Assembly (NCBI RefSeq): GCF_965638725.1
Contig: NC_134950.1
Coordinates: forward strand, 3,968,101 to 4,032,100
Origin: Aptenodytes patagonicus
Lineage: Eukaryota > Chordata > Aves > Sphenisciformes > Spheniscidae
Direction of reading: 5' to 3'
DNA length: 64,000 nucleotides
Made by a program: the position numbers and the translations under genes. Below are positions 14,601 through 26,600 of the stretch, one piece after another; position 1 is the first letter of the stretch; the number at the start of each line of letters is the position of its first letter. The notes beneath the pieces were generated by a model. That model was not told the DNA's origin and did no database searches. It saw nothing but the letters and a program-made list of their open reading frames with translations.

Positions 14601-17600
14601 TCTGTTATGTTGACTAGTGTGTATTTTTGTGCTTCTGAATCTTTTAAAATGCTCAATATTTCATTACCTTTGGCATCTGTTTAGTGTGCATTTCTGGAGT
14701 AATAAATTGTTAAAAGTGCAAAGAGCATTAAAGACCCGTGTGATAAAGTAGTCTTTGATTATTTCCAAAGACTTTGGGCACTTCCTTGGCTAGAAACGAA
14801 CATGAAGCAAAGGCAAACTGTGAACATCAGTGTAATAGAAATGTAGATAGTCATATGTGTAGATAAACAAGGATAGCTGTTTGCTTTAGCTTAAAAATAT
14901 AATGAGAATCACGACTTACTTTAGATATCTAATGATGTATCTAACATACCCATATCAAATGAGACTTTAATCAGAAAAAATTCCTTCATCATAATAGAGG
15001 AAATAAACTGGAGATTCATCAATGGTAGGTTTCATCATAAAATTTGTCACAAATTCCTGGAGAAACATTGGGAAATTACTTGCTTGTGTCTGCTTCAGTT
15101 CTTCATGTTTAAGATGGGGTTAAATATTTCCCTGTCTAGTATGATTTGTCTATTTTTAATCTGCAAGTTCTTTCAGGCAGCGACTGTCTCTGGCTGTGCC
15201 TCAGTGTGCGGAAGACTGAATGAAAATCCAAAGTATAAGCCTTTCTGACAGACTGCCAGCACAATTGGAGTATTTTTAATGATAAAAGATCAATATTAGT
15301 GTATCTTTGCAAGTTCCGTTTGCCCTGCTGGCTTTTTAGGGTCATTTAGCAGGATCTGCAAGTTGGAATTATTCTTTAGTGCTTTTAGAAAGAAAGAAGG
15401 AAAGGGATCTGAAGTAGCTTTAAACAAGAAGTGAGTATATTTGTCCCCCAAAACTGACCCTGAAGAACATGGGCTCAGTTTAGTTATGGTCAATATTCAC
15501 ATGCCTGCATTTCTCTGAACAAAAAATTTTCATTCTTATTCTGTGTGTGTCCATTTTACGTATATATCCATACAGACATATGAAATAAGTTGCATTTACA
15601 CTGATGCAGATATGCACTTTATCCATTTTCTGAAGAGAATGAACTCTGAGTCTCATAGGATAGTGAACTGAAGAGTCAAATAAATCCTCTTTCTTTGTTG
15701 TTCTGTGCCAGAATTAGCGGACTAGAAAAGCACTCTCATTTTGCTGAACTTGTATCTTCAGATTAGCGTTAACCTTTGTTTCACATCAGCTCTTCCTTTG
15801 TCTTTCCCTGTACTTAATGTTGTCCCCGAAGAATAAGTATAATGTACCTAGATTTGCTGGGGAGATGAGAAAAATGACTGGTTTCTATGCGAAAAAAAAA
15901 TGGGCCAGTCTTATTTTTACTTTTTAAAACAATCAAGCCCCAAGTTCCTGTATCTCGCTTAAAACGTATAAAATAGAAATTCATTTGTTTGTCGCTTGTA
16001 TCAGGAGAATGGTGCATCTGGATGTCTTTATTAGCTTTCTGTATCCAGACGCAGTGTTTAAAGAGCTCCAGTAATTGGCCCCATTTGCAGGCTTGGAGAG
16101 GGAGCCAAGTACATATAAGCCGTCCTCAGGCAGGAAGCAGGAATTAATGCACAGCGTTTCTCATCCCGTGGTTGCAATTTTGCTGTTGGGAAGCAAACAA
16201 TTTTTTTTAAAAACCCAACTTTTGCTGCCTTTGAGAAAACTAAAATGCAGGTTTTCCAATGTTGTGTTAGGGAAACGGTACTATCAATAGTTATAACAAG
16301 CATTTTTACACGTGCGCTGAGAATGGGTGGTTGAGAAGCAGTCGAGAAGGCTGCCAGGAGTTTCAGTAGCTGCAGTTGTGCTAGTCGCAGCAGCGGGGGT
16401 GTATAGACTGGAATGAAATGACATCTGTATTTGTCAGTGTAAATTTTTAATAGTATTTTCCTGTCTTTATAATGATTTTAAGCCTAGGTTGCATGAATCG
16501 GTAAGCAGAGTACAGAATGAATTTTTTAATTTTTGTTTTAGAAACCCGATGTGCGGCTCTCCAGAAGCAGCATCGACCGAGAGGATGGAGGTCTCCAGGG
16601 CCCAGTAAGTATGTGTGGGATCTTTTCATATCCCAACTCTTTCTCCGGTTTCCTGGTAGAACATGCTGTATGCTGTCTTGATTAAGGGAGATGATTTAAA
16701 GTTTTTACTAAACGTTTCCACTATTACTACATGGTTCTACAACTTCCCAAGAGGCTCAGCTTCCGTGGGAACAGCAGCCGTGGCAAACTTGTTCATGCAG
16801 CAGTTTGGGGGATTTGGGGTTTGGTTTTTTTTCCCCCCTTGAATCTGCTGTTGTAACAAATACTAAAATGTTTCCACAAATATGTTGCAATAATTTTTTT
16901 AATGTTCATGTGCCGTATAATTGGCCCTTTTATTTAAAAATGCGGATAGTTTTCTTAAAGTTCTGTCAACAGGAAGCAGGATTAAAATAACTTTTGCAGT
17001 TGTTTAAATATCTGAAGGGTTTTCTTACAAAGAATGTAAATGTTACTGTTGTATTATCCAGAAATCTGTTTGGGGTAAATGATCTGCTATGAAACTAATG
17101 GAATAAACCCCATAGCCATTCATTTAGTGCCAGACAACAGCTGCAGCTGTGGTATTCTTTCTTACTGGCTTAACTCCTGTCTGTTTAACTAAAAATGTCT
17201 CCAATTGTTTAATTGCCATTGGAATCTCTGAATCGTACTGATCGAAAGGAGGGGTTAGGCTAGGGACTGTTAATGATGGAAACCTGATGCTTCATCTGCT
17301 GCTTGTCCCCAGGGATCACCTTTAAAATACTTAAGTTAATATTTTAAATTCACTTTCCTAGTTCGTTTGGGATGCGATTGTAAAGTCCTAGTTTGGCTTC
17401 AGTATTTCTTCACTACCTAAGAATTTAGGGGACTCTTCCTGCATTTGCAGCCAAAGTACAATCATGAATGAGTATATTAATGACACACTGCAGCGTGGTC
17501 TCCAGAGACATTCGGGTCTGGAAGCTGCTAAGATTTTTTTCCGTGAAATTGGAGAAGACTATTAGTTACTGTTATGTCTGTGCTGTTGTTGCATCTTTAT

Positions 17601-20600
17601 ATAAGAGCAAGTAAAGTATCACTGCATTTTGTGCTACTCGTGAAGATGCTTTGAGATAACCTGGAGATTTTGAAGTCATGTCAGAGGTTTGATTCAGGTG
17701 GCTGTTAGTGGCAATGGGTTTAAAGTACAGCTTCTTGCAGCCAGCTGTTTTCTCTGACTGCTGCTTGATTTCAGCATGACTGCCTGGTGTTAGAATAAAA
17801 AATACAACACCCAGATCCCAAACTGCTTGTAGGGGAAGTCCTGTGTTCCCAAATGAGATAGTACAATTTCACACCCCATTTGAAAGAGTGTGAAGAAAAC
17901 ACTTAGTGATCCTTGACAAAATGAGTTTTAAAAGAGACTCTAATTTGTGGTAACTGCATTTCTAGTTCCAGAATTTGATTTTGCATTTTTATAGTTCTTA
18001 ATACATTCAGAACGTAACTCTGACTGACTTCATTTGCAGTGGGAAATGTCTAATGCTTCCGTGAGTCAATCTTAATTTCTCATCTAGAGGATGAGAAATA
18101 GGCAGTAGTCATTTCTAGGAGAACTACGATTAAATCTTGTCCAGTGTAACACAGAGATTTCTGTGTCAGTGGTGAGGACAGAATCCAGTTCACTGTGGTG
18201 TCATTTACATCTTCCTCACAAAGTGGCTTTTTATTTGAGTAGTCGTTGTGGTAGTTGGAATGGGAGCAGAAAGCACAGCAGCTCTGATTCCTGCTCAGAG
18301 CAGCAGCATCTGCGCAGTTCAGGGACACTGGGAGAGAGAAGGAGTAATACATGATCCTGTTCTTTGATGTGGTGGTACAAATGAAAAGTTATCACATGCA
18401 TTTTAGTAGTTCCGAACTGATAAGCACGTGGCTGTATAACTTTGGGCACATTCTTTTGACATACACTTTTAATAAGCAATTTTCTGGAAGTCAAAATGCA
18501 AGAACTGCTTTAGTGGAACTTTACTCTCCTTCCTCTCTTCCCCCCTTTCTTTTTGCCCAGGGTTATCAGATTTGAAATAGTTAGGTTAACAACACAAATC
18601 AAAGTTAATGACATGACTGATGGTGCTGGCAGAAAGCAGATGTTTTTTCTAACTACAGAGGGCAGCCGTATGACAGTGTGTGAGATGATCGGCCAGTGGG
18701 TTTCAGAGGTTTGTGGTGACAGCAGAAGAGTTTCAGGGCTTTGGATCTTTGATTTCTACTCCTGGTTCCTGAAAGTGGAATCTGATTTTTTTTTTTTTTT
18801 TTTCCAAAAATGGAGTAGGCAGGGTGAATATGCTCCTTTATTTCTAGCCATCACATTTCTGCTCTAAAGTATTAAGTTGATAGAATATCATCTATGAAAC
18901 TTGGAAGAACTTCAGATTTCTCCCTATGCAATACACTTTTATGCGACCTTACTTTCTGGAAGTTGTGCTTCTTGACACAGTTTTCCATAGCAAACTGATA
19001 GAAATGAGCTTGAAGTAGAGTTAGTGTGGGAATTTTCATTTCATACAGTTAAAATTTGAAAAATTTTTGAGCAGCTGAAAGCAGGCCTCCTGAAGTGCTA
19101 GGCAACCTTAGCCATAGGAGCCATTGTCAGATCCGTCTGTAATTTTAAAACCATAACATGAATTTCTAAAAATGCCAGGCGGAAGCTTTGAATAAATGCT
19201 GAACTACAATCGTGAGTATCCTTCGAGTTTGTTAATGAGTTGGTTGCAAGGCATGAGCTTCTCGGTTCAGTTTGGAGGATCTCCTGCAGACTTTCTGCGT
19301 GCTGTTGGGCAAGCTGCTTGGTATCATCACCATCGTCTAGCACTGAAATGAGGTGATGGTGGAGTTAGAAGCTAAGGAATAGCAAGTGTACTGCTATTGT
19401 CCCTGTTACCTGGGTGTTTTTCTGAAGACAGAGAATGTGAGACATTCAAAAACAGTTGCTTAAAAGGTCAGAAAAGAAAGTTAATGAATTAACATTCTTA
19501 GATGGTGATTTATGATAGCATTATCCAGAGCTGAAGGTGAATTGAAGCAAATACTGTGTTTTCATACCATTAAAAGTGAATCCTAAGCAGTCTGAATGTC
19601 ATCTTCAAAGTGTTGAAAAAGCAGCTTCCTGAGGTCTAACGCAAAGAAGTATTCTGACTTTGCAGAAAGTGGTCTTTATTTTATAAATAAATGCCTTTTT
19701 GAGATGTTTCAGTACTAGACCTATTAAATTCTAACTGCCTTCAGTGTTTTACTAATGGAAACTCCTTCATTTGGATATGCTTGCATAAAATGTGATTCTG
19801 TTGGGATTGTAATGCTTTTTATGACACGACAACTGCAAGTTTTGTGTAAAGTATTAATTTGGCTGTGACCAAACAGATTTTCATCTTTCATAGAACGATA
19901 GAGTATCTCAAGTTGAAAGGGACCCATAAGTATCATCGAGTCCAACTCCCTACTCCTTGCAGGACTGCCTAAAACTAAACCATGTGACTAAGAGCGTCGC
20001 CCGATGCTCCCTGAACTCTGACAGGCTTGGTGCCGTGACCACTTCCCTGGGGAGCCTGTTCCAGTGACTGACCACCCTCTCGGTGAAGAACTTTTTCCTA
20101 ATGTCCAGTCTGAACTTCCCCTGACGCAGCTTCATTCCATCTCCTCGTGTCCTATCACTGGTCACCAGAGAGAGGAGATCAGCACCTCCCCCTCCGCTGC
20201 CCCCCTTGAGGAAGCTGTAGACTGCGATGAGGTCACCCCTCAGCCTTCTCTTCTCCAAGCTGAACAGACCAAGTGACCTCAGCCGCTCCTCCTAAGTCTT
20301 GCCCTCGAGACCTTTCACCATCTTGGTCGCCCTCCTCTGGACACACTCTAGTAGTTTGATGTCCTTCTTATATTGAGGTGCCAAAAACTGCACACAGTAC
20401 TCAAGGTGGGGCTGCACCAGTGACGTGTAGCATGGGACAATCACCTCCCTTGACCGGCTAGCTACGCTGTGCTTGATGCACCCCAGGACACGGTTGGCCC
20501 TTTTGGCTGCCAGGGCGCACTGTTGACTCATATTCAACTCACCATTAACCCAGACCCCCAGATCTCTTTCCACGGGGCTGCTCGCTGTAGTCCTCCCATG

Positions 20601-23600
20601 TCACCTGTCCTTGCTTTCAATGTCCATACACCTCCCTTTTCCACCTAAGTTCTAGAAGAAGATCCTTGCTCAGTCAAGCCGGCCTTCTGCCCCGCTTGCT
20701 TGACTTCCGACACTTTGGAATTGCCTGCTCTTTAAGATGGCTCTTAAAAAGTGACCAGCATTCACGGACCCCAGTACCTTCAAAAGCAGATTCCCAGGAG
20801 ACCTTACTAACTAGCTCCTTCAGCAGCCTGAAGGCTGCTCTCCCCATATCCAGGGTTGAAGTTTTGCTGGCAGGTTTTTCTCCTGTCGCCAGCGATTTGA
20901 AACTCATCTACTTTGTGGTCACTGTGACCGAGACAGCCACCAAACACCACTTCGCCCACGAGTCCCTCTCTGTTTACAAACAACAAATCTAGGAGGGCAC
21001 TTTTCCCAGTCGACTCCCTTAGTACCTGCACCAAGAAGTTATCTTCAATGTGCTTCAGAAATTTCCTGGACCTGCGTCTGCTGTGTGATATTCCCAGTTG
21101 ACGTCTGGGAAGTTAAAATCACCCATAAGGACAAGGGCAGTTGATCTAGAGATATCCCTTAATTCCTTGTAGAATAATTCATCGGTGTCGTCATCCTGGC
21201 TGGCTGGGAGGTCTCACACCTGGCTGAGTAGACTCCCACGACACCATCCCCTTTATTTGTTTTCCCTTCATCCTTACCCAGAGGCTCTCAACCATGTCGT
21301 CGCCAACTGCAAGCACCACACAATCCAACCCCTCCCTTACATACAGCGCCACCCCCCTGCCTCGCCTGCCATGCCTATCCCTCCTGAAGAGCCTAGAACC
21401 GTCCATCACAGCACGCCAGTCCCAGGACTCATCCCACCTGGTTTCGCTTATGCCAATGATGTCATAGCTCTGGGACCGGGCCAAAGCTTCTAGCTCCTCT
21501 TGTTTATTCCTCATGCTGCATGCATTAGTACAGGGATATTTCAAATGTACTCCAGTGTACTCAGCACATCGTGGAGCAGACTGAAGGACCTCGCTAGCAC
21601 ACCATCCCTCAAACCCCCAGGCTTATCTCTAGCGAGCCTGGTTTTATCCCTTTCCCCCTTCAAATCTAGTTTAAAGCTCTTTCCATGAGCCCTGCTAACT
21701 CCTGTGCAAAGATCCTTTTCCCCCTTTGAGACAGGGATACCCCGTCTGTCGCCAGCAGGCCTGGTGTCGTGTAGACCAACCCATGATCAAAAACCCCAAA
21801 ATTCTGCTGGTGACACCAGTCACGGAGCCAGGTATTGATCTGCTGGGTCTTCCTGTTTCTTCCCTCATCATTCCCTGCAACTGGAAGGATAGAGGGGAAC
21901 ACTAGTTGTGCTCCTGATCCCTTAACCGGTCATCCCAAGGCCCTGAAGTCTCTCTTAATCACCCTTGGACTTCTTGTTGCAACTTCATCACTGCCTACCT
22001 GAAAAATCAATAATGGATAATAACCCGAGGGCTGTACCAGGATAGGAAGCTTTCTCTTCCCATCTTTAACCCAGGTCCCAGGGAGGCAGCAGACTTCCCT
22101 AAGAAGTGGGTCCGGTCGGCATATTGGGCCTTCTGTTCCCTGCAGAAGAGTCTCCTATGACAGTGACCCGTCGTCTTTTCTTTATGGAAGTGGTGTTGAT
22201 GCAGGGCATGGGCCGACTTAACCTTGGCGACACCTCCAAGCTAGATGAACCATCATCCTCATTATTGTTCAGTTCCACTTGCAGAGCCTCGTACCTATTA
22301 TGCAAGGGCATCTGTGAAGGTGGAGGAGTCACAGAGGAGACGCGCCTGCTGCGCCAGGCAGGAACTTGTCGCCATTGCCCCCTATCCCTTAAGTCACCAC
22401 GTTCTGCCAGGTGGGGAGAGGATAGGGAGTCCTCCATGTCATGCATCCTGTCTGCCTGACAGGTCTGTCCCAGGGATGATAGGGTGCGGTTCCAGGAGTC
22501 TATCTCTCTCTCGCTCTCCCTGATCCTCCTCAACCTACTCACCTCCTCCCGGAGCTCTGTCACTAAGCAGAGGAGTTCCTCTCCCTGGGCGCACCTCCCA
22601 CAGGTGTGCTCACTGCTGCCGTCTGGTACTGGTGTAAGAGCAGGGCACACCCTGCAGCCTGACACCTGGGTGGCAGCGTGTTCCCACTGGAGCTCTGTCT
22701 GGGCAGCTGCGTCAGTCATGGTGGGTGCAGAGCTTAGAGAGGCCGTGGCTTTCTGCCGGGTGGATACCATTGCTCCCTGGTCGAGCCGGCAGTTACAGTG
22801 CCCTTCCTGCACGCCTTTCCAGCACACCCTGTCGCATGAACTGCCACATGACACCCTGTTTGCCCACCCTGGTTGCTAGCGCTCCCCAGGGATTTCTTTT
22901 ATACCTGTGGGGGCTTGGCTGCTGTTGCTCCTGGCACCAGGTCTCCTCAGCCGCTGTGGCGCGAGCTGCGGGCTCCTGGTGGGTTTCTTGATTCCCCTGA
23001 GGTTTCCCCAGTTCAGGAAATCCCCCTGTGCACTGCGCTAGAGCGCTCCGCTGACGATTGTGCCAGCACCGGAGCTGCTCACCTCAGCGACTGAGGTTGG
23101 CATGAAGGTTGTATGAATATAATTACCAAGGAAAGTCACTTCAATCTATTATTAAATACTTCCAGATGAATAAGCAAATTGACCTTGACTAAGAGCTTTG
23201 CAACAAAACCAAAAAGTAAACCAGCTTAGAAATCTGTTCCCATTATGGAAACCATTCAGTAGTGCAGAAATACCTTAGTCTTCTAATAGTTGCACGGCCA
23301 TTTCTTCACCACCGTGACTTCTACAGTTTGATCTCTGAATACAGACTAAAAATGATTGTGAATATACCACCACATTTTATTAATAATGAAGGATAAACTG
23401 TAATGTAGATGCCAAGGCTGTTGAGCGATACAAAATAAATGAAAATTCTTTTCTTACTGCATAAGATACCTGTAGTTAGGAGCTTAGCTAGTGATGGTGA
23501 ATAGGGGTGTATTTTTAACTGTTGGGAAATGTGCTGAGAACTGGCTACTCTCAGCGTTTGAGATTGTGCTGATGAAAGTTGAGAGCACTGTAATAACTAG

Positions 23601-26600
23601 TCTAAATGTATATTTTATTTTATAGGCTGGTAACCAGCACATATATCAGCCTGTGGGTAAACCAGGTAAGCAGTAAATTCATATACTGTCATCTTGAATC
23701 CTTGATTACAAGTCTTCTAGCAGCAGTAGTGAACAAAGGGTTTTGCCCATACAAGGGGTGGATTCAATGCCAGATAACTACACGTAGGTGTTTCGGTGCA
23801 CTATGTGTTTAAATTCCCCGTGCAGTCCCCAGAGAAGTAGTCAGCAAAGCCAAGAAAGTGTTTCATCAACAGGCAGGAAGTGTCTATAGAGGAAGCTGAG
23901 TCACGGTGTAGGACTTCACCGTATGTGGAGTTCAGACATGTAAAACAGAAGTAGACACCTAAATTTAGGTTTCTCAAAGTGAATCACACCCAGGATTTCT
24001 GCCATGAAGTAGTCCAGTTTTCCCAGACACACGCAGCATGTGTGGCACTCGGCTGTGGTACGAAGGGGTGAGTGCCTCTCAGGTCTGTCTGGGGTAGTTG
24101 TACTGAGATGAGTAGCAGTTGCCCCACAAAGGGATTTTCGAAGTATCTTACTGAAACAGCCACGTTCTCATAATAGCAGGAAAACTTGATGATTTCCACA
24201 ACCTTTTCTGTCTGCAGTTCTTCTGTAGAAATACAGATTAAAGTGTAGCTCCTACAAACAGTAGATTTACTGTAAGACATGTTAAGATGTACATCTCCTC
24301 TGCTGGTACAGTAAAGCACGTGTAGCCTTTGTAGTGTTGACAGACCAAAATTATGCAGGTACATCTGATGTGTTGGTCCTCTAAAATGCAAATTGTTTTG
24401 TTAACCAGATCATGCAGCTCCACCAAAGAAACCTCCCCGCCCTGGAGCCCCCAGCCATTTGGGCAGCCTTGCAAGCCTGAACAGCCCTGTGGACAGCTAC
24501 AACGAAGGCGTGAAGGTACATTGCTCAGTGTCACATGAAATACGCTTCAGAAAATGAAACGTTACCGCTCTGAGGTAGTTTGCTGTTCCTGCAGTAGAGA
24601 CAGTGGAAAGCAAAAGCGACTAAACATCCCAAGCAAATGTTGTCATGGGGCAAACATGCACTGGCAGCTCTCCAGGGAAGTGGGGCGTTAACTGGTAGGC
24701 TCATATCCTCCATTACTGTGATTCAGCATGTTCCTCACCTAGAACCTTTCCCAGGTGAGCTTATTTCTAGTTTGAAGACCATATGAGATCTCCCGTATGG
24801 ACTCAGCCTCCCTGCTCAGCAGCTTTGTTAGGCAGGAAGGAGCACACCCAGGGTTCCCAGTTAGTCAGGTAGTACCAAAGTCTCCTGTCCTCGGTCACAG
24901 AGAAGTGAGTCATGTCTGAACTGTGGTGCTCCAAAAAGCTCTTGCTGCAGCACCAAGACTCCTAAAACCCTGCTAGCTCTGAGGAACAAGGGGAGAGGGG
25001 AAATGGGCTGTCTGACCTGTGATCGAGATACTTTCTAATGTGTTGTTTCATCTCCAGTAAATAGGCAATAAAGCCAAAAATGAAACTTTACGGTTTTCTA
25101 GCAGAGAGAAGCTGCAGGGTGCTGTGAAACAGTGTCCTCTCCCCTGATGTAGTTGGTGTCAATGGAACTGCTCTGTAGTATGTCAGTTTTAAAATCATGC
25201 CTCTAGGTGTTGTTCCCTTCCTTTGGGACTCCTTTACCTTTCTAATCTTCAGGAAACAGAAACCTGAGTGACCTCAGGGCTTCCCAAGGGGAACCAGTGG
25301 AGCTTTTTCTGATGCTAGCGGTTTCCAGCAGCTAGATAGAAGAGCGGTTGGGAATTCTCCATCAGTAATACTTGAACAGAAATGCAGCTGATCTATACAC
25401 ATCACCGTTTTATTATTTCACAACCTTTGCAGCTAGACAAATACCCCTCCACAAAGGTTGTTGGTCAGACGGCAGTATTACTGACCAGAGCGTTAAAGCA
25501 GGATCACTCCTGCTGCTGCTCCCATTCTGTCAGTTGATGCCATCGGTAGCACCCAGGGAGGTGACGTATTTGTGCTCCATCTATTTCCCAAGAGGAGAAG
25601 GATGGGGTCTGCATTAGAGCACAGGCTTCTGCAAATACACTGGGGCAATCCCTACTGTAATACAACAGCTAGTGCTAATAGTACAGCTCCTCACGGAGGG
25701 AGAACGTCCTGCTACTCTAAGCCCTGCCAAGCCTGTAGTAAAGAATGGGAATCCATGTTGTGGTAGACACAGCTATTGTGATAAGCGACATTTCTTTTAG
25801 GTGGTTTAAGAAAATACAGAAAAAATCGAGTTCACCTGACCCTGAAATTCAAAATTTGCCATGAAAGCAGTATGTTAAGCACAAATGGATCTCAGCCACT
25901 GCCTGCCTGTCTCACTCTTGGTCTCTTGTTCTGAGATTATTGGAATGTTTAAGAATCAGCGTAAATAGACAGCAGTGGTGGATTTGAGCGGGATTATTTA
26001 TTATAAACTGATGCCAGTGCTTTTGGAGCTGCCAAGCCTCAGAAAATGTCAAAAAGCAGTAACAGATGTGTTAGTAAACTTGGCTTCTCTAAAATTTCAT
26101 TTCTAAATGCTGATACTGGAACGTGAAAAATGTTTTCTGAAATACATCCTTTTGACAGCAAACCAACCTGAGCAAAGTCATCAGTAATAACAAGTGAACA
26201 AGATTCGTGTACTAAATAGCTTCTTCAGTAGAAAAGAAGGGCTGATTTTGTTTTTTCTGTCAAGAGTTTCTTGAAATTGGATTGGTTTATGCTTCTTCAA
26301 GAAAACATCCCATCATTTTTTAAGAGCGTATAGCTTTGTTAATGTCTGCAGTCCTAAACTGAAGATGCTTCTGGGGTTCATTTCAGACTCCCTTTTCTGT
26401 ACACCCATTTTAGACTCCCATTTCAGTCTCCCTTTTCTGCAGAATGCAAATTGAAATAAGAGGATTTGAACTGCTTGCCCTCAGGAGCCTTTAGGGCATG
26501 CACCAGGAAATACATGGGTTTGTGTTACTTGCTGAGGCAAAGTCAGCCAGTCCACACAAAGAAATTCCTGACGTCATAGTCTGCAGAGCAATGGTGTTGA

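Larger units (their letters stand above)
19888..23095 (-). mobile_element. CR1 LINE, long copy with ORF1 and EN but RT core deleted
   Basis: On the minus strand, from about 23095 down, it has a 5' GC-rich region, ORF1, the ORF2 endonuclease, a jump straight to the ORF2 C-terminal region (20573-19950), and a 3' end near 19888 with the atagaacgatagag motif. The palm region with PQGS and FADD is missing between about 20800 and 20580, so the copy is an internal deletion derivative. Frameshifts and stops add to this. It lies antisense inside a PTK2 intron. The 5' boundary is approximate, judged from the fall in GC content after 23095. Confidence 0.9.
16605..23625 (+). other. PTK2: PTK2 intron carrying a 3.2-kb CR1
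   Basis: 7-kb intron. The CR1 at about 19888-23095 takes up almost half of it. The remainder shows a T20 run near 18787 and no other recognisable element. Confidence 0.8.

Noticed and set aside
22106-23094. Plus-strand frames over 22.1-23.1 kb
   Set aside because: Antisense shadows of CR1 ORF1 and its 5' region.
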